Below the pieces are notes generated by a model. It was not told where the DNA came from, did not search any database, and saw nothing but the letters and a program-made list of their open reading frames with translations. This document shows, piece after piece, positions 1-10,489 of a stretch of DNA of 64,000 nucleotides (positions within the stretch are counted from its first letter, which is position 1; each line of letters starts with the position of its first letter). Origin of the DNA: Modicisalibacter xianhensis (GTDB taxonomy: Bacteria; Pseudomonadota; Gammaproteobacteria; Pseudomonadales; Halomonadaceae); contig NZ_FOPY01000005.1 in NCBI RefSeq assembly GCF_900113605.1, positions 238,910 through 302,909 of the forward strand. The letters run 5' to 3'. A program made the position numbers and the translations under genes.

Positions 1-210
1 CGCGCTGTATTCGTGATCGACACCGGCGATCTCGGCTTCCACGACCGCACAGCCGGGCATGGAAGACAGCAGGATGCGACGCAGAGCATTCCCCAGGGTG
101 TGACCGAAGCCGCGCTCGAACGGCTCGAGCACGATCTTCGCGTGGTGCGCGTTGATCTCTTCGACCTTGATGTCGCGAGGACGGAGAAACTCTGTCACTG
201 AACGCTGCAT
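1..210 (-). CDS. rpoA: RNA polymerase alpha subunit, N-terminal part (cut by window start)
   Basis: The first 70 codons of the alpha subunit, which dimerises to start assembly of core RNA polymerase. The ATG at 208-210 opens with [20 protein letters not shown], and the conserved stretch [18 protein letters not shown] of the N-terminal dimerisation domain follows near residue 35. The gene continues leftwards out of the window. It lies 85 nt after rpsD as the next gene of the alpha operon; rplQ would be expected next outside the window. Identification is secure; only the extent is unknown. Confidence 0.96.
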   Translation of the reverse strand, partial: MQRSVTEFLRPRDIKVEEINAHHAKIVLEPFERGFGHTLGNALRRILLSSMPGCAVVEAEIAGVDHEYSA

Positions 211-295
211 ATGTACACCTTTCAGGCTGCCAAACGGATACTCGGTACTCTCGGCCGGGCCTGCAGTTCAGGCCCGGCATCACGCGGCGGCGCGA

Positions 296-916
296 TTACT
301 TCGAGTACAGCTCGACAATCAGGTTTTCGTTGATGTCGGCAGACAAATCGCCGCGTTCCGGGACAGCCTTGAAAGTGCCTTCCATCTTCTTGGAATCGAC
401 ATCGATCCAGGCGATATCGCCACGCTGACCGGCCAATTGCAGGGCATGCTGGATACGTGCCTGGTTCTTGGCCTTCTCGCGCACGGCAACGACGTCACCA
501 GGCTTGACCTGGTAGGACGCCACGTTAACGGTGCGGCCGTTGACGGTGATCGCCTTGTGGCTGACCAGCTGACGTGCTTCCGCACGCGTGGCGCCAAAGC
601 CCATGCGATAGACGACATTGTCCAGTCGGGATTCGAGAAGCTGCAGCAACAGCTCGCCGGTCGCGCCCTTCATGCGGGCCGCTTCCTTGTAGTAGTTGCG
701 GAACTGCTTCTCGAGTACGCCGTAGATGCGACGTACTTTCTGCTTCTCGCGAAGCTGCAAGCCGTAGTCGGAAAGACGCTGACGACGCTGGCCGTGCACA
801 CCCGGAATCTGTTCGGATTTGCACTTCTTCTCGAAGGGAGTGACACCGCTCTTCAGAAAGAGGTCGGTACCCTCGCGACGAGACAGTTTGCACTTCGGTC
901 CAATATAACGAGCCAT
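296..916 (-). CDS. rpsD: 30S ribosomal protein S4
   Basis: S4 is a primary 16S rRNA binder that starts small-subunit assembly. In enterobacteria it also represses the alpha operon by binding the rpsM leader. The 206 residues match the usual length. The start [16 protein letters not shown] and the S4 RNA-binding domain ([20 protein letters not shown], about residues 95-115) are clear. There is no four-Cys zinc cluster, so this is the zinc-free form. It sits 12 nt after rpsK and 85 nt before rpoA. Confidence 0.98.
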   Translation of the reverse strand: MARYIGPKCKLSRREGTDLFLKSGVTPFEKKCKSEQIPGVHGQRRQRLSDYGLQLREKQKVRRIYGVLEKQFRNYYKEAARMKGATGELLLQLLESRLDNVVYRMGFGATRAEARQLVSHKAITVNGRTVNVASYQVKPGDVVAVREKAKNQARIQHALQLAGQRGDIAWIDVDSKKMEGTFKAVPERGDLSADINENLIVELYSK

Positions 917-928
917 GAGTCTGTCTCC

Positions 929-1315
929 TTAAACGCGGCGTTTCTTCGGCGGACGGCAGCCGTTATGGGGAACGGGCGTCGCGTCGGTGATGCTTTGCAC
1001 GCGGAAGCCGGCGGCATTCAGTGCGCGCACGGCGGACTCACGGCCAGGACCGGGGCCCTTGACCAGCACGTCTACGTTTTTCACACCATACTCGGCTGCA
1101 GCAGTCGCTGCACGCTCGCTTGCCACTTGGGCAGCGAACGGGGTGCTCTTGCGAGAACCACGAAAACCCGAACCACCGGCAGTCGCCCAAGAGAGCGCAT
1201 TGCCCTGGCGGTCTGTGATCGTCACGATCGTGTTGTTAAAAGAGGCGTGGATGTGGGCAACCGCATCCACGACCTGCTTTTTAACCTTTTTACGGTTACT
1301 ACGCGGGTTAGCCAT
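929..1315 (-). CDS. rpsK: 30S ribosomal protein S11
   Basis: S11 is a platform protein of the small subunit, near the mRNA exit and the 3' end of 16S rRNA. The 128 residues contain the family core ([16 protein letters not shown] near residue 25) and the basic conserved end [11 protein letters not shown]. The ATG start follows rpsM by 39 nt, and rpsD follows after 12 nt, the usual alpha-operon order. Confidence 0.98.
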   Translation of the reverse strand: MANPRSNRKKVKKQVVDAVAHIHASFNNTIVTITDRQGNALSWATAGGSGFRGSRKSTPFAAQVASERAATAAAEYGVKNVDVLVKGPGPGRESAVRALNAAGFRVQSITDATPVPHNGCRPPKKRRV

Positions 1316-1354
1316 GTTGATGTTTCTTCCTGTCTAAACGCCAGAACGTGCGTG

Positions 1355-1711
1355 TTATTTACGAATCGGCTTACGCGGTCCCTTACGGGTGCGCGCGTTG
1401 GTCTTGGTACGCTGACCACGCAGCGGAAGACCACGACGATGGCGCAGACCACGGTAGCAACCCAAGTCCATGAGACGCTTGATGTTCAAGGTCACATCAC
1501 GACGAAGGTCGCCTTCAACGGTATATTTGCCGACTTCAGCACGCAGCGTATCCAGTTCGTCGCTGGAAAGCTCCTGAATCTTGGTGGTCGGCGCAATGCC
1601 GGCTGCTGCACAGATTTCCTGCGCGCGAGTACGGCCAATCCCGAAGATATAGGTCAGCGAGATCGCCGCATGCTTGTTGTCCGGGATATTGACGCCTGCA
1701 ATACGGGCCAT
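1355..1711 (-). CDS. rpsM: 30S ribosomal protein S13
   Basis: S13 sits in the head of the small subunit and contacts the P-site tRNA and the L5/L31 intersubunit bridges. The 118 residues begin [15 protein letters not shown] and carry the helix-two-turn-helix core and the basic tail [19 protein letters not shown]. It is the first gene of the alpha operon. The 119-nt space before it holds a strong hairpin (1770-1807), where the S4-responsive leader lies in enterobacteria. Confidence 0.98.
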   Translation of the reverse strand: MARIAGVNIPDNKHAAISLTYIFGIGRTRAQEICAAAGIAPTTKIQELSSDELDTLRAEVGKYTVEGDLRRDVTLNIKRLMDLGCYRGLRHRRGLPLRGQRTKTNARTRKGPRKPIRK

Positions 1712-1769
1712 CAGCTTACTCCGAAATTTGAGCGGCTTGCTCGATTGGTCATCTACAAAAGGCGCAATA

Positions 1770-1807
1770 GCATACCCCTTTGTCCCAATGAGGACAAGGG
1801 GGTATGC
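1770..1807 (-). promoter_or_regulatory. Long hairpin in the rpmJ-rpsM spacer
   Basis: Two 16-nt arms (1770-1785 and 1792-1807) pair with one G-T wobble around the 6-nt loop CAATGA. The mRNA strand has no U-run after the stem, so a simple intrinsic terminator is unlikely. Position, 59 nt before the rpsM start and at the spc/alpha boundary, suggests an RNA-processing, attenuation or S4-feedback element. The function is inference; the base pairing is seen directly. Confidence 0.6.
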
Positions 1808-1830
1808 CGGCGCCCGCTTCAGCCCAGGGT

Positions 1831-1944
1831 TTAACCCTGGCGCTGCTTGTGCCGCGGTTCGATGCAGATGACGCGAACCGCGCCATTACGTCGAATGATC
1901 TTGCAGTTACGGCACATTTTCTTGACGGAAGCTCGAACTTTCAT
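1831..1944 (-). CDS. rpmJ: 50S ribosomal protein L36
   Basis: A 37-residue protein that begins [20 protein letters not shown]. Cys11, Cys14, Cys27 and His32 form the complete zinc ribbon of the zinc-binding (C+) L36 type, and the C-terminus is RHKQRQG. L36 stabilises 23S rRNA near the peptidyl transferase region. It lies 30 nt after secY, as the last gene of the spc operon. Confidence 0.97.
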   Translation of the reverse strand: MKVRASVKKMCRNCKIIRRNGAVRVICIEPRHKQRQG

Positions 1945-1974
1945 CGTTCTCTCCATTACGCGGCCGGCTGCGCC

Positions 1975-3306
1975 TTAGCGCATGATGCCGCCGCTACCGT
2001 AGCCTTTCAGGTTGGACTTCTTCATCACCGACTCGTACTGGTGCGACATGAGATGCGACTGCACCTGAGCCATGAAATCCATGATGACCACGACCACGAT
2101 GAGCAGGGAAGTACCGCCGAAGTAGAAGGGTACCTGCCAGGCCACAACGAGGAACTGGGGCATCAGGGAAACCGCGGTGATGTAAAGGGCACCGAACAGT
2201 GTCAGACGGGTCATGACCTTGTCGACATAGCGAGCAGTCTGCTCGCCGGGACGGATACCCGGAAGGAAGGCGCCCGACTTCTTGAGGTTGTCGGCCACAT
2301 CCTTGGGATTGAAGACCAGCGCTGTGTAAAAGAAGCAGAAGAATACCACCGCCGCTGCGAAAAGCAAGATGTACAGCGGCTGCCCTGGAGCCAGCGACTG
2401 AGAAGCCGCCTGCAACCACTGGAAGCCTTCCGCCGAACCGACCCACTGGCCGATAGACGCAGGGAACAGCAGGATACTCGAGGCAAAGATCGCCGGAATG
2501 ACACCAGCCATGTTGACCTTGAGCGGGAGATAGCTGCTCTGCCCGGCATACATCTTGTTACCCACTTGGCGACGAGGATAATTCACCGTGATGCGGCGTT
2601 GACCGCGCTCGATGAATACCACGAACGCTACGGTGGCGATCGCCAGCACTGTCAGTGCCAGCAGCGGCAATACGTTCCATGCACCATCATTACGGGCCAG
2701 TTCGAAGGACTGACCGATCGCACTGGGCAACCCTGCAACGATGCCCGCAAAAATGATCAGGGAAATCCCGTTGCCGATCCCCTTCTCGGTGATCTGCTCA
2801 CCCAGCCACATCAGGAACACTGCACCGGCGACGAAAGATACGATCGCCGTGAAGTAGAAGCTGAAATCGCTGGTATAGGTCACGCCTTGCCCGACCAGAC
2901 CAACTGCCATGCCTGTCGCTTGAATCAGAGCCAGTACCACCGTGCCATAGCGCGTGTACTGACTGATCTTGCGACGGCCGGCCTCACCTTCCTTCTTCAG
3001 CTGCTCGAGCTGAGGCGAGGTCGCAGTCAGGAGCTGCATGATGATCGACGCGGAGATATAGGGCATGATGCCCAGCGCGAGGATACTCATGCGCTCCAGT
3101 GCACCACCCGAGAACATGTTGAACAGGCTCAGGATGGTGCCCTGATTTTCCCTGAATAAGGCAGCGAGCTGGTCAGGATTGATGCCAGGCACGGGAATGT
3201 GTGCACCGATGCGGTACACGACGATGGCCAGGAACACGAAGCGCAGGCGCGCCCAAAGTTCACTCAGCCCGCTTCCCATGGCCGGCATGTTTCCTGACTT
3301 AGCCAT
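1975..3306 (-). CDS. secY: Preprotein translocase channel subunit SecY
   Basis: SecY forms the protein-conducting channel of the inner membrane with SecE (encoded at 28747-29115) and SecG. The 443 residues contain about ten hydrophobic segments. The start region [13 protein letters not shown] and the cytoplasmic loop [24 protein letters not shown] stretch near residue 255 are typical. The gene is directly abutted to rplO (ATG at 3304-3306, rplO stop at 3307), implying coupled expression in the spc operon. Confidence 0.98.
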   Translation of the reverse strand: MAKSGNMPAMGSGLSELWARLRFVFLAIVVYRIGAHIPVPGINPDQLAALFRENQGTILSLFNMFSGGALERMSILALGIMPYISASIIMQLLTATSPQLEQLKKEGEAGRRKISQYTRYGTVVLALIQATGMAVGLVGQGVTYTSDFSFYFTAIVSFVAGAVFLMWLGEQITEKGIGNGISLIIFAGIVAGLPSAIGQSFELARNDGAWNVLPLLALTVLAIATVAFVVFIERGQRRITVNYPRRQVGNKMYAGQSSYLPLKVNMAGVIPAIFASSILLFPASIGQWVGSAEGFQWLQAASQSLAPGQPLYILLFAAAVVFFCFFYTALVFNPKDVADNLKKSGAFLPGIRPGEQTARYVDKVMTRLTLFGALYITAVSLMPQFLVVAWQVPFYFGGTSLLIVVVVIMDFMAQVQSHLMSHQYESVMKKSNLKGYGSGGIMR

Positions 3307-3741
3307 TTAGTCCTCTACCTTGCCGCCAGCAGCTTCGATCGCGGCACGGGCACCCTTGGTGACCTTGAGCCCACGAACGGTAACCGCCTTGTTCAGTTCG
3401 CCGGAGAGGATGACCTTTGCATAGCGAGTGGCATCCTTGAGCACGTTGGCTTTCTTCAGCGTCTCCAGGTCGACCACGTCGCCCTCGACCTTAGCCAGCT
3501 CGGCCAGGCGAACTTCCTCGGACTCCAGGGACTTCATGGAAGTAAAGCCGAACTTCGGCAGACGACGCTGCAACGGCATCTGACCGCCTTCGAAGCCAGG
3601 CTTGATGCTGCCGCCGGAACGCGAGGTCTGACCCTTGTGGCCACGACCACCGGTCTTGCCCAGGCCAGAACCAATGCCGCGACCGACACGCTTCTCGGCG
3701 TGCTTGGAGCCCGGTGCCGGGCTCAGGCTATTGAGTTTCAT
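3307..3741 (-). CDS. rplO: 50S ribosomal protein L15
   Basis: L15 is a late-assembly 23S rRNA binding protein with a long glycine-rich N-terminal extension that reaches into the subunit core. Here this is [19 protein letters not shown] around residues 20-38, followed by [17 protein letters not shown]. The length, 144 residues, is normal. It is spaced 3 nt from rpmD and 0 nt from secY. Confidence 0.98.
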   Translation of the reverse strand: MKLNSLSPAPGSKHAEKRVGRGIGSGLGKTGGRGHKGQTSRSGGSIKPGFEGGQMPLQRRLPKFGFTSMKSLESEEVRLAELAKVEGDVVDLETLKKANVLKDATRYAKVILSGELNKAVTVRGLKVTKGARAAIEAAGGKVED

Positions 3742-3744
3742 GGG

Positions 3745-3927
3745 TTACTCTCCCTCAACACGTACAAGGTAGTTGACCTTGTTCACCATACCGCGTACGG
3801 CAGGGGTGTCTTCCAGTTCGACCGTATGACCGATGCGACGCAGTCCAAGACCCTTCATGGTGGCCTTGTGCTTTTCCAAAACGCCGATGGTGCTACGGGT
3901 CTGAGTTACCTTGATCTTTGCTGCCAT
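3745..3927 (-). CDS. rpmD: 50S ribosomal protein L30
   Basis: A 60-residue protein, normal for bacterial L30, with the family pattern [20 protein letters not shown] followed by [14 protein letters not shown]30 binds 23S rRNA on the solvent side. It lies between rpsE (6 nt) and rplO (3 nt) in the spc operon. Confidence 0.97.
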   Translation of the reverse strand: MAAKIKVTQTRSTIGVLEKHKATMKGLGLRRIGHTVELEDTPAVRGMVNKVNYLVRVEGE

Positions 3928-3933
3928 GGTGCC

Positions 3934-4434
3934 TTACCCCGCGATCTCTTCGACGGACAGGCCGCGCTTGGCGGCGATGTCATCCGGAGACTGCATGGAG
4001 GAGAGACCATTGATGGTCGCACGCACCACGTTCACCGGGTTGGTGGAACCGTAGCACTTGGCCAGGACGTCATGGACGCCCGCCAGTTCGAGTACGGAGC
4101 GCATGGCGCCGCCAGCGATGATCCCGGTACCTTCGGAAGCCGGCTGCATGTAGACCTTGGAGGCACCGTGACGGGCCTTGACCGGGTACTGCAGCGTGCT
4201 GCCCTTGAGGCTGACCTTGATCATGTTGCGACGCGCCTGGTCCATAGCCTTCTGGATCGCGACCGGCACTTCACGCGCCTTGCCACGACCGAAGCCAACA
4301 CGACCGTTGCCGTCACCAACGACGGTCAGAGCGGTAAAGCCGAAGATACGGCCCCCCTTGACCACCTTGGCGACGCGGTTGACCTGCACCAACTTCTCTT
4401 GCAGATCTCCGCCGTTCTGTTCGTTCTTCGCCAT
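3934..4434 (-). CDS. rpsE: 30S ribosomal protein S5
   Basis: S5 sits at the mRNA entry site and affects translational fidelity. The 166 residues hold the N-terminal double-stranded RNA-binding fold ([20 protein letters not shown], residues about 21-40) and the C-terminal domain with [19 protein letters not shown]. It is spaced 11 nt from rplR and 6 nt from rpmD. Confidence 0.98.
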   Translation of the reverse strand: MAKNEQNGGDLQEKLVQVNRVAKVVKGGRIFGFTALTVVGDGNGRVGFGRGKAREVPVAIQKAMDQARRNMIKVSLKGSTLQYPVKARHGASKVYMQPASEGTGIIAGGAMRSVLELAGVHDVLAKCYGSTNPVNVVRATINGLSSMQSPDDIAAKRGLSVEEIAG

Positions 4435-4445
4435 CGTAAAACCCT

Positions 4446-4796
4446 TTAGAATTCCAGGCCGCCTTCACGAGCGGCGTCGGCCAGGGCCTTGACGCGACCG
4501 TGGTACTTGAAACCGGCGCGATCGAAGGCTACCTGAGTGATGCCTGCTTCCTTGGCGCGCTCTGCAATCAGCGCACCCACCTTGGCGGCGGCGTCGGAGT
4601 TACCGGTACCACCTTCGCGCAGGCTCTTGTCCAGCGTGGAAGCGCTGGCGAGCACCTTGCCACCATCCGGCGAGATGATCTGCGCGTAGATGTGACGCGG
4701 GGTACGGTTGACGCACAGGCGATACACGCCCAGCTCGCGAATCTTGGCGCGAGCACGGCGGGCACGACGGAGACGAGATTCTTTCTTCGCGTTCAT
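4446..4796 (-). CDS. rplR: 50S ribosomal protein L18
   Basis: L18 binds 5S rRNA and helps to seat it in the large subunit with L5. The 116 residues start [19 protein letters not shown] and include the conserved [18 protein letters not shown] and the end [20 protein letters not shown]. It lies between rplF (9 nt) and rpsE (11 nt). Confidence 0.98.
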   Translation of the reverse strand: MNAKKESRLRRARRARAKIRELGVYRLCVNRTPRHIYAQIISPDGGKVLASASTLDKSLREGGTGNSDAAAKVGALIAERAKEAGITQVAFDRAGFKYHGRVKALADAAREGGLEF

Positions 4797-4805
4797 AACC
4801 CTGCC

Positions 4806-5336
4806 TTACTTCTTCTTGGCTTCTTTGCGACGGACCTGCTCGTCACCATACCGGATACCCTTGCCCTTGTAGGGTTCGGGCGGACGGAAGGCACGAATTT
4901 CCGCCGCGACCTGGCCGAGCTGCTGCTTGTCCGCGCTCTTCAGCACGATAATGGTGTTCTTGGGCGTTTCCGCCGTGACACCTTCAGGCAGCGTATATTC
5001 GACCGGGTGCGAGAAGCCGAGTGTCAGGTTGAGCGTCTTGCCACTTGCCTGGGCACGATAGCCGACGCCATTGATCTCGAGGGACTTGCTGAAGCCCTCG
5101 GAGACACCGGTGACCATGTTCTGGACCAGTGCACGGGTAGTGCCGGCCATCGCCCAGCTCTTGGCGGTCTCGCTCGGCGCGAAGGTCAGCTGACCTTCTT
5201 CCTGACCGACCACCACGTCGTGATGGACGGTCATGCTCAGCGTGCCCTGACCACCCTTGACGGAGAGCTGATCGCCGTCGAGCTTGACCTCGACGCCGTT
5301 CGGCAATTTAACCGGATATTTGGCTACGCGGGACAT
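4806..5336 (-). CDS. rplF: 50S ribosomal protein L6
   Basis: L6 consists of two related RNA-binding domains near the GTPase-associated centre. The 176 residues start [17 protein letters not shown], and the C-terminal signature [17 protein letters not shown] is intact. Neighbours are rpsH (9 nt) and rplR (9 nt). Confidence 0.98.
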   Translation of the reverse strand: MSRVAKYPVKLPNGVEVKLDGDQLSVKGGQGTLSMTVHHDVVVGQEEGQLTFAPSETAKSWAMAGTTRALVQNMVTGVSEGFSKSLEINGVGYRAQASGKTLNLTLGFSHPVEYTLPEGVTAETPKNTIIVLKSADKQQLGQVAAEIRAFRPPEPYKGKGIRYGDEQVRRKEAKKK

Positions 5337-5345
5337 TCCAAACTC

Positions 5346-5738
5346 CTAGAATACGGTGCAGAGGACTTCACCACCGACACCAGCATGACGTGCCGCACGA
5401 TCGGTCATCACGCCCTTGGAGGTGGAAACGATCGCGACACCCAGGCCATCGGCGACTTTCGGCAGCGCATCCTTGCCCTTGTACTGGCGCAGGGAAGGCT
5501 TGGACACACGCTGGATGTGCTCGATGACCGGCTTGCCCTCGAAATACTTGAGGGTGACGGACAGTTCGGGCTTGGCACCTTCGGCGACAGCGAAGTCGCT
5601 GATGTAGCCCTCTTCCTTAAGTACGCGGGCCACCTCGACCTTGAGCTTGGAAGACGGCATGGAAACCGCCTCCTTGGTGGCCATCTGCGCATTGCGGATA
5701 CGGGTGAACATATCCGCTAGAGTATCTTGCATGCTCAT
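5346..5738 (-). CDS. rpsH: 30S ribosomal protein S8
   Basis: S8 organises the central domain of 16S rRNA; in E. coli it also represses the spc operon through an rplE-leader site. The 130 residues begin [18 protein letters not shown], so the first ATG (5736-5738) matches the enterobacterial start. The C-terminal [20 protein letters not shown] is the S8 signature. It lies 30 nt after rpsN and 9 nt before rplF. Confidence 0.98.
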   Translation of the reverse strand: MSMQDTLADMFTRIRNAQMATKEAVSMPSSKLKVEVARVLKEEGYISDFAVAEGAKPELSVTLKYFEGKPVIEHIQRVSKPSLRQYKGKDALPKVADGLGVAIVSTSKGVMTDRAARHAGVGGEVLCTVF

Positions 5739-5768
5739 TACGTTGCGCTCCTGATTCTCGACGTGGCG

Positions 5769-6074
5769 TTACCAGCTGGACTTCTTGAGTCCGGGAACGT
5801 CGCCACGCATGGCGGCTTCACGCAGCTTGTTACGGGCCAGCCCGAACTTGTTGTAGAAGCCGTGCGGACGGCCGGTTACGCGGCAGCGGTTGCGCCGACG
5901 AACCGGGCTGGAGTCGCGCGGCAACGACTGCAGCTTGAGCTGTGCGTCGAAGCGCTCTTCATCAGAAGAGTCAACGCTGTTGATAATGGCCTTGAGCTCG
6001 GCACGCTTGGCGGCATACTTGTCGGCCAGCTTCGCGCGCTTGAGCTCACGCTCTATCATGCTTTTCTTTGCCAT
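5769..6074 (-). CDS. rpsN: 30S ribosomal protein S14, long zinc-free form
   Basis: The 101-residue long form of S14, located in the small-subunit head. The conserved core [20 protein letters not shown] keeps one cysteine only, so the CXXC pairs of the zinc form are absent. The C-terminus [17 protein letters not shown] is typical. It lies between rplE (10 nt) and rpsH (30 nt). Confidence 0.98.
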   Translation of the reverse strand: MAKKSMIERELKRAKLADKYAAKRAELKAIINSVDSSDEERFDAQLKLQSLPRDSSPVRRRNRCRVTGRPHGFYNKFGLARNKLREAAMRGDVPGLKKSSW

Positions 6075-6084
6075 GATCCCACCC

Positions 6085-6624
6085 TTATTTCTTGAACGGG
6101 AAGTTCAGCGCGCTCAGCAGCGCACGGCCTTCTTCATCGCTGTTGGCAGTGGTGGTGATAGTGACATCCAACCCACGAATCCGATCGATTTTATCATACT
6201 CGAGCTCGGGGAAGATGATCTGCTCACGCACACCCATGGAATAGTTGCCACGCCCATCAAACGACTTCGGGTTCAAACCACGGAAGTCGCGTACACGGGG
6301 AATCGCGATGTTGACCAGGCGATCCAGGAAGTCCCACATACGCTCGCGGCGCAGGGTCACCTTGATGCCGATCGGCCATCCTTCGCGGACCTTGAAGCCA
6401 GCGATGGATTTGCGCGCCTTGGTCACCATCGGCTTCTGACCGGAAAGCTTCTCCAGGTCACCGATGGCATTATCGATCAGCTTCTTGTCGCTGGTCGCGT
6501 CGCCGATACCCATGTTCAGGGTCACCTTGGTGATCCGGGGCACCTGCATCACGTTGGCGTAGCTGAACTGCTCTTGGAGTTGAGCCACCACCTCGTTCTG
6601 ATAACGTTCTTTCAAGTTCGCCAT
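6085..6624 (-). CDS. rplE: 50S ribosomal protein L5
   Basis: L5 binds 5S rRNA and makes the bridge to S13 and the P-site tRNA. The 179 residues contain [20 protein letters not shown] near residue 30 and the conserved [20 protein letters not shown] near residue 120. It is spaced 18 nt from rplX and 10 nt from rpsN. Confidence 0.98.
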   Translation of the reverse strand: MANLKERYQNEVVAQLQEQFSYANVMQVPRITKVTLNMGIGDATSDKKLIDNAIGDLEKLSGQKPMVTKARKSIAGFKVREGWPIGIKVTLRRERMWDFLDRLVNIAIPRVRDFRGLNPKSFDGRGNYSMGVREQIIFPELEYDKIDRIRGLDVTITTTANSDEEGRALLSALNFPFKK

Positions 6625-6642
6625 TTTGCTATCCGACTCGCG

Positions 6643-6960
6643 TTAGGCGTCGATCTGCTTCTGCGTCGACTTGTAGATACGTACCTTGGTACCGTCTTCC
6701 GAAATCTGGAAGCCGACGCGATCCGCTTTGCCGGTCTCCGCATTGAAGATGGCCACGTTGGACGCGTGAATCGGAGCCTCGCGCTCGACGATACCCCCCT
6801 GGTTGCCCAGCATGGGGTTGGGCTTGGTGTGACGCTTGATCATGTTCACACCCGACACGACATAGCGACCGTCCTTGAGGACGCGCTTGATCGTGCCACG
6901 CTTACCCTTGTCCTTGCCGGCGATGACGATCACTTCATCGTCACGTTTGATCTTTTGCAT
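6643..6960 (-). CDS. rplX: 50S ribosomal protein L24
   Basis: L24 is an assembly initiator that binds the 5' end of 23S rRNA. The 105 residues begin with the KOW motif ([20 protein letters not shown], residues about 6-25), and [18 protein letters not shown] follows. It is spaced 14 nt from rplN and 18 nt from rplE. Confidence 0.98.
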   Translation of the reverse strand: MQKIKRDDEVIVIAGKDKGKRGTIKRVLKDGRYVVSGVNMIKRHTKPNPMLGNQGGIVEREAPIHASNVAIFNAETGKADRVGFQISEDGTKVRIYKSTQKQIDA

Positions 6961-6974
6961 ATCCGCCTCGCTCC

Positions 6975-7346
6975 TTACAGCACTTCAGGCGCCAAGGAAA
7001 TGATCTTCATGAACTTCTCGGTACGAAGCTCACGAGTTACCGGCCCGAAGATACGGGTGCCGACCGGCTGTTCGTTGGTATTGTTCAACAAAACCGCCGC
7101 ATTTCCATCGAAGCGAATCAGCGAGCCGTCGGGACGACGGATACCGCTGCGCGTGCGCACCACGACCGCTTTCATGACCTGGCCTTTCTTGACCTTGCCA
7201 CGCGGAATGGCTTCCTTCACTGTTACCTTGATGATGTCACCCACGCGGGCGTAACGGCGATGTGAACCGCCCAACACCTTGATGCACTGCACCCGGCGCG
7301 CGCCGCTGTTGTCGGCGACATCCAGCATTGTCTGTGTCTGAATCAT
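6975..7346 (-). CDS. rplN: 50S ribosomal protein L14
   Basis: L14 lies at the subunit interface and binds L19 and the ribosomal silencing factor. The 123 residues begin [20 protein letters not shown] and end [19 protein letters not shown] ([16 protein letters not shown]), nearly identical in layout to the E. coli protein. It is the first spc-operon gene, but only 54 nt separate it from rpsQ and I see no terminator, so read-through from the S10 operon is likely. Confidence 0.98.
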   Translation of the reverse strand: MIQTQTMLDVADNSGARRVQCIKVLGGSHRRYARVGDIIKVTVKEAIPRGKVKKGQVMKAVVVRTRSGIRRPDGSLIRFDGNAAVLLNNTNEQPVGTRIFGPVTRELRTEKFMKIISLAPEVL

Positions 7347-7400
7347 CGGTTTTCTCCAAACCTAATCTGGCTGCACTGGCTCTCGAGGCTGGTAACGAAC

Positions 7401-7661
7401 TCAGCCCTTGGCCTGTTCGACCACCTCGACCAGCGTCCAGGCCTTCTTCTTCGAGAGCGGGCGGCATTCCGCGATGGACACCATGTCGCCCTGCTTTGCC
7501 TGGTTCGCCTCGTCATGGGCGTGCAGCTTGGTGGAGCGCTTCACGTATTTGCCATAGATCGGATGACGCTCGCGGCGCTCGATCATAACGACGATGGACT
7601 TGTCCATCTTGTCGCTCACCACCTTGCCGGTGAGCGTACGGGCTTTTTTCTCTTCGGCCAT
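7401..7661 (-). CDS. rpsQ: 30S ribosomal protein S17
   Basis: S17 binds the 5' domain of 16S rRNA. I choose the ATG at 7659-7661 (86 residues, [20 protein letters not shown]). An in-frame GTG three codons upstream would overlap rpmC, whereas the ATG leaves a 1-nt gap. The motifs [20 protein letters not shown] and [17 protein letters not shown] are clear. It is the last gene of the S10 operon. Confidence 0.97.
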   Translation of the reverse strand: MAEEKKARTLTGKVVSDKMDKSIVVMIERRERHPIYGKYVKRSTKLHAHDEANQAKQGDMVSIAECRPLSKKKAWTLVEVVEQAKG

Positions 7662-7662
7662 C

Positions 7663-7854
7663 TCAGTCACCTGCCTTCTCGTTGAGCACAGTCTTTACGC
7701 GGGCGATATCCCGGCGTACCTGCTTGAGCAGATGAGTCTGGCTCAGCTGGCCAGTGGCCTTCTGCATGCGCAGGTTGAACTGCTCGCGGAGGAGTTCGAA
7801 GAGCTGCTCTTGCAGCGCTTCGACCGACTTTTCACGAATTTCCTGGGCTTTCAT
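7663..7854 (-). CDS. rpmC: 50S ribosomal protein L29
   Basis: L29 lies at the nascent-peptide exit and helps to dock trigger factor and SRP. Starting at the ATG 7852-7854, it has 63 residues, the same as E. coli: [18 protein letters not shown], then [20 protein letters not shown]. An in-frame GTG one codon earlier is less likely. The ATG overlaps the rplP stop codon (ATGA), implying translational coupling. Confidence 0.97.
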   Translation of the reverse strand: MKAQEIREKSVEALQEQLFELLREQFNLRMQKATGQLSQTHLLKQVRRDIARVKTVLNEKAGD

Positions 7855-8267
7855 CACATCACCGTCCGTTTCACAAAGGTGGTGGATACGGGCATCTTCT
7901 GAGCGGCCAGGGAGAACGCTTCGCGCGCCAGCTCCTCGGATACGCCTTCGATTTCGTAGAGCACCTTGCCCGGCTGAATCTGGGCGACCCAGTACTCGAC
8001 GGAGCCCTTACCCTTACCCATACGGACTTCCAGGGGCTTGTTGGTAATCGGCTTGTCCGGGAAGACGCGGATCCAGATCTTGCCGCCACGCTTGACGTGA
8101 CGCGTGATGGCACGACGACCGGCTTCGATCTGACGGGCAGTGATGCGACCGCGACCCGTGGCCTTGAGACCGTACTCGCCGAAGCTCACCTTGCTTCCGC
8201 GATGCGCCAGGCCACGGTTGCGGCCCTTCTGCACCTTGCGGAATTTAGTACGCTTGGGTTGCAACAT
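7854..8267 (-). CDS. rplP: 50S ribosomal protein L16
   Basis: L16 helps to form the A site and organise the elbow of the large subunit. The 137 residues begin [20 protein letters not shown] and hold [17 protein letters not shown] and [19 protein letters not shown]. The Arg-containing stretch [10 protein letters not shown] includes the position hydroxylated in E. coli. It follows rpsC by 15 nt. Confidence 0.98.
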   Translation of the reverse strand: MLQPKRTKFRKVQKGRNRGLAHRGSKVSFGEYGLKATGRGRITARQIEAGRRAITRHVKRGGKIWIRVFPDKPITNKPLEVRMGKGKGSVEYWVAQIQPGKVLYEIEGVSEELAREAFSLAAQKMPVSTTFVKRTVM

Positions 8268-8282
8268 CGACTACATCTCCCC

Positions 8283-8984
8283 TTACTTGGAACCTTTCTT
8301 CTTGGGCGCGGGCTGGCCTTGCGGCTGCTTCTGCTTGGCACGCACCTCTTCGATGCCCCCGAGGATTTCACCCTTGAAGATCCACACCTTGACGCCGATC
8401 ACGCCATAAGTGGTGTGAGCTTCATAGGTCGCGTAGTCGATATCCGCGCGCAGGGTGTGCAGCGGCACACGACCTTCGCGATACCACTCGGTACGTGCGA
8501 TTTCCGCACCACCGAGACGGCCGGACAGCTGCACCTTGATACCACCGGCGCCCAGACGCATGGCGTTCTGGACAGAGCGCTTCATGGCGCGGCGGAACAT
8601 CACGCGGCGCTCGAGCTGGCCGGCAATGTTCTGGGCGACGAGGGCTGCGTCGAGCTCCGGCTTGCGGACTTCCTCGATGTTGACGTGAACGGGCACGCCC
8701 ATCATCTCGGTGACTTCGCGACGCAGACGGTCGACGTCTTCACCCTTCTTGCCGATCACGATCCCCGGACGAGCCGTGTGGATGGTGATGCGGGCGTTGT
8801 TAGCGGGACGCTCGATGGTGATGCGGCTCACGGAAGCGTTCTTAAGACGCTGCTCCAGGAAGCGACGCACTTCGAGATCGTTGTTCAGCTTGTCGGCATA
8901 AGCACCGCGCTCGGCATACCAGACCGAAGTGTGGTCCTTGACGATACCCAGCCGAATGCCTGTCGGATTTACTTTCTGACCCAT
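8283..8984 (-). CDS. rpsC: 30S ribosomal protein S3
   Basis: S3 is part of the mRNA entry tunnel and its helicase activity. The 233 residues begin [18 protein letters not shown]. The KH domain with the GXXG motif ([19 protein letters not shown]) lies at about residues 73-92, and the C-terminal S3 domain has [20 protein letters not shown]. The C-terminus is basic and Gln/Pro/Lys-rich. It is spaced 11 nt from rplV. Confidence 0.98.
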   Translation of the reverse strand: MGQKVNPTGIRLGIVKDHTSVWYAERGAYADKLNNDLEVRRFLEQRLKNASVSRITIERPANNARITIHTARPGIVIGKKGEDVDRLRREVTEMMGVPVHVNIEEVRKPELDAALVAQNIAGQLERRVMFRRAMKRSVQNAMRLGAGGIKVQLSGRLGGAEIARTEWYREGRVPLHTLRADIDYATYEAHTTYGVIGVKVWIFKGEILGGIEEVRAKQKQPQGQPAPKKKGSK

Positions 8985-8995
8985 CTGGTCGACTC

Positions 8996-9328
8996 CTACT
9001 TCTCGGCTACCTTGACGGTGATGTGGCAGGTGCGCTTCAAAATGCGATCCGCACGGCCCTTGGCGCGCGGCTGGATGCGCTTGAGCGTCATGCCCTCATC
9101 GACGCAGATGGTCGAGACACGCAGCTCGTCGATGTCCATGCCGTTATTTTCTTCCGCGTTCGCAATGGCGGACTGAAGCACTTTCTTGACCAGCTTGGCA
9201 GCCTTCTTCGGTGAGAAGGCCAGCAGGTCGAGCGCCTCGGCGACCGGTTTACCGCGCACCTGGTCAGCCACCAAACGGGCCTTCTGGGCGGATAAACGAG
9301 CGCCACGCAGCTTAGCTGTGACTTCCAT
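8996..9328 (-). CDS. rplV: 50S ribosomal protein L22
   Basis: L22 has a globular domain on the subunit surface and a long beta hairpin that lines the exit tunnel constriction. The 110 residues include [20 protein letters not shown] and the hairpin region [20 protein letters not shown], which is unaltered relative to macrolide-sensitive proteins as far as I can judge. It lies 18 nt after rpsS. Confidence 0.98.
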   Translation of the reverse strand: MEVTAKLRGARLSAQKARLVADQVRGKPVAEALDLLAFSPKKAAKLVKKVLQSAIANAEENNGMDIDELRVSTICVDEGMTLKRIQPRAKGRADRILKRTCHITVKVAEK

Positions 9329-9346
9329 CTCTCAATCCTCTCTGGC

Positions 9347-9622
9347 TTACCGTTTGGCTTTCTTGTCCGCCGCATGACCGCGATAGGTGCGGGTAGCAGC
9401 GAATTCGCCCAGCTTGTGGCCAACCATTTCCTCGGAGACATGCACCGGGACGTGTTGGCGACCGTTATGGACGGCAATGGTGAGCCCGACCATGTTGGGC
9501 AGGATCATGGAACGACGCGACCAGGTCTTGATCGGTTTGCGGTCGTTCTTCTCCACTGCAGTCTCAACCTTCTTCAGCAGATGAAGGTCAATGAAAGGAC
9601 CTTTCTTCAGTGAACGTGGCAC
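9347..9622 (-). CDS. rpsS: 30S ribosomal protein S19
   Basis: S19 forms a complex with S13 in the small-subunit head. The 91 residues begin [20 protein letters not shown] and carry the signature [20 protein letters not shown] with [12 protein letters not shown]. It lies 22 nt after rplB and 18 nt before rplV. Confidence 0.98.
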   Translation of the reverse strand: MPRSLKKGPFIDLHLLKKVETAVEKNDRKPIKTWSRRSMILPNMVGLTIAVHNGRQHVPVHVSEEMVGHKLGEFAATRTYRGHAADKKAKR

Positions 9623-9644
9623 AGCCGTTACCTCTTAAAGTCTG

Positions 9645-10472
9645 TTACTTGGCCTTGCGGCGACGAACGATCAGCTTATCGGTGCGCTTGTTCTTACGGG
9701 TCTTGTGCCCCTTGGTGGGGACACCCCACGGCGTGACCGGGTGACGGCCACCGCTGGTGCGGCCTTCACCACCACCATGCGGGTGGTCCACCGGGTTCAT
9801 CGCAACACCGCGAACAGTCGGACGCACACCGCGCCAGCGTTTGGCACCGGCCTTGCCGAGTTGACGGAGGCTGTGCTCTGAGTTGCTCACTTCGCCAAGG
9901 GTGGCACGGCACTCGGCCAGCACCTTGCGCATCTCACCAGAGCGCAGACGCACAGTGGCGTAGTTGCCTTCGCGAGCGACCAGCTGGGCGCTGGCACCGG
10001 CACTGCGAGCGACCTGCGCACCCTTTCCGGGCTTGAGCTCGATGCAGTGAACGGTGGAGCCCACCGGAATATTGCGCAGCGGCAGGCAGTTGCCCTTCTT
10101 GATCGCTGCGTTAACGCCTGACTCGAGCTGGTCACCTGCACGCACGCCCTTGGGCGCGATGATGTAGCGACGCTCGCCGTCCAGGTATTTCAGCAGTGCG
10201 ATGTGCGCGCTGCGGTTCGGGTCGTACTCGAGGCGCTCGACGATGGCGGGAACGCCATCCTTGTTGCGCTTGAAGTCGACCAGACGGTAGTGCTGACGGT
10301 GACCACCGCCCACATGGCGGGTGGTGATACGACCGTTATTGTTACGGCCACCGGACTTGGACTGCTTTTCGAGCAGCGGCGCATAGGCGCGGCCCTTATA
10401 CAGCTCCTCGCCGACGATCTTGACGACGTGGCGGCGACCGGCGGATGTGGGTTTGGTCTTAACTACTGCCAT
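9645..10472 (-). CDS. rplB: 50S ribosomal protein L2
   Basis: L2 is needed for subunit association and peptidyl transfer. The 275 residues contain [20 protein letters not shown] near residue 43 and the C-terminal motif [18 protein letters not shown], which includes the conserved His229-type residue. The tail is basic ([17 protein letters not shown]). It is spaced 17 nt from rplW. Confidence 0.98.
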   Translation of the reverse strand: MAVVKTKPTSAGRRHVVKIVGEELYKGRAYAPLLEKQSKSGGRNNNGRITTRHVGGGHRQHYRLVDFKRNKDGVPAIVERLEYDPNRSAHIALLKYLDGERRYIIAPKGVRAGDQLESGVNAAIKKGNCLPLRNIPVGSTVHCIELKPGKGAQVARSAGASAQLVAREGNYATVRLRSGEMRKVLAECRATLGEVSNSEHSLRQLGKAGAKRWRGVRPTVRGVAMNPVDHPHGGGEGRTSGGRHPVTPWGVPTKGHKTRKNKRTDKLIVRRRKAK

Positions 10473-10489
10473 GATCCGTACTCCTGCCC

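Noticed and set aside
152..1834. 560-residue plus-strand open frame across rpsD, rpsK and rpsM
   Set aside because: It lies antisense to three certain ribosomal protein genes; long antisense frames are common in high-GC codon use.
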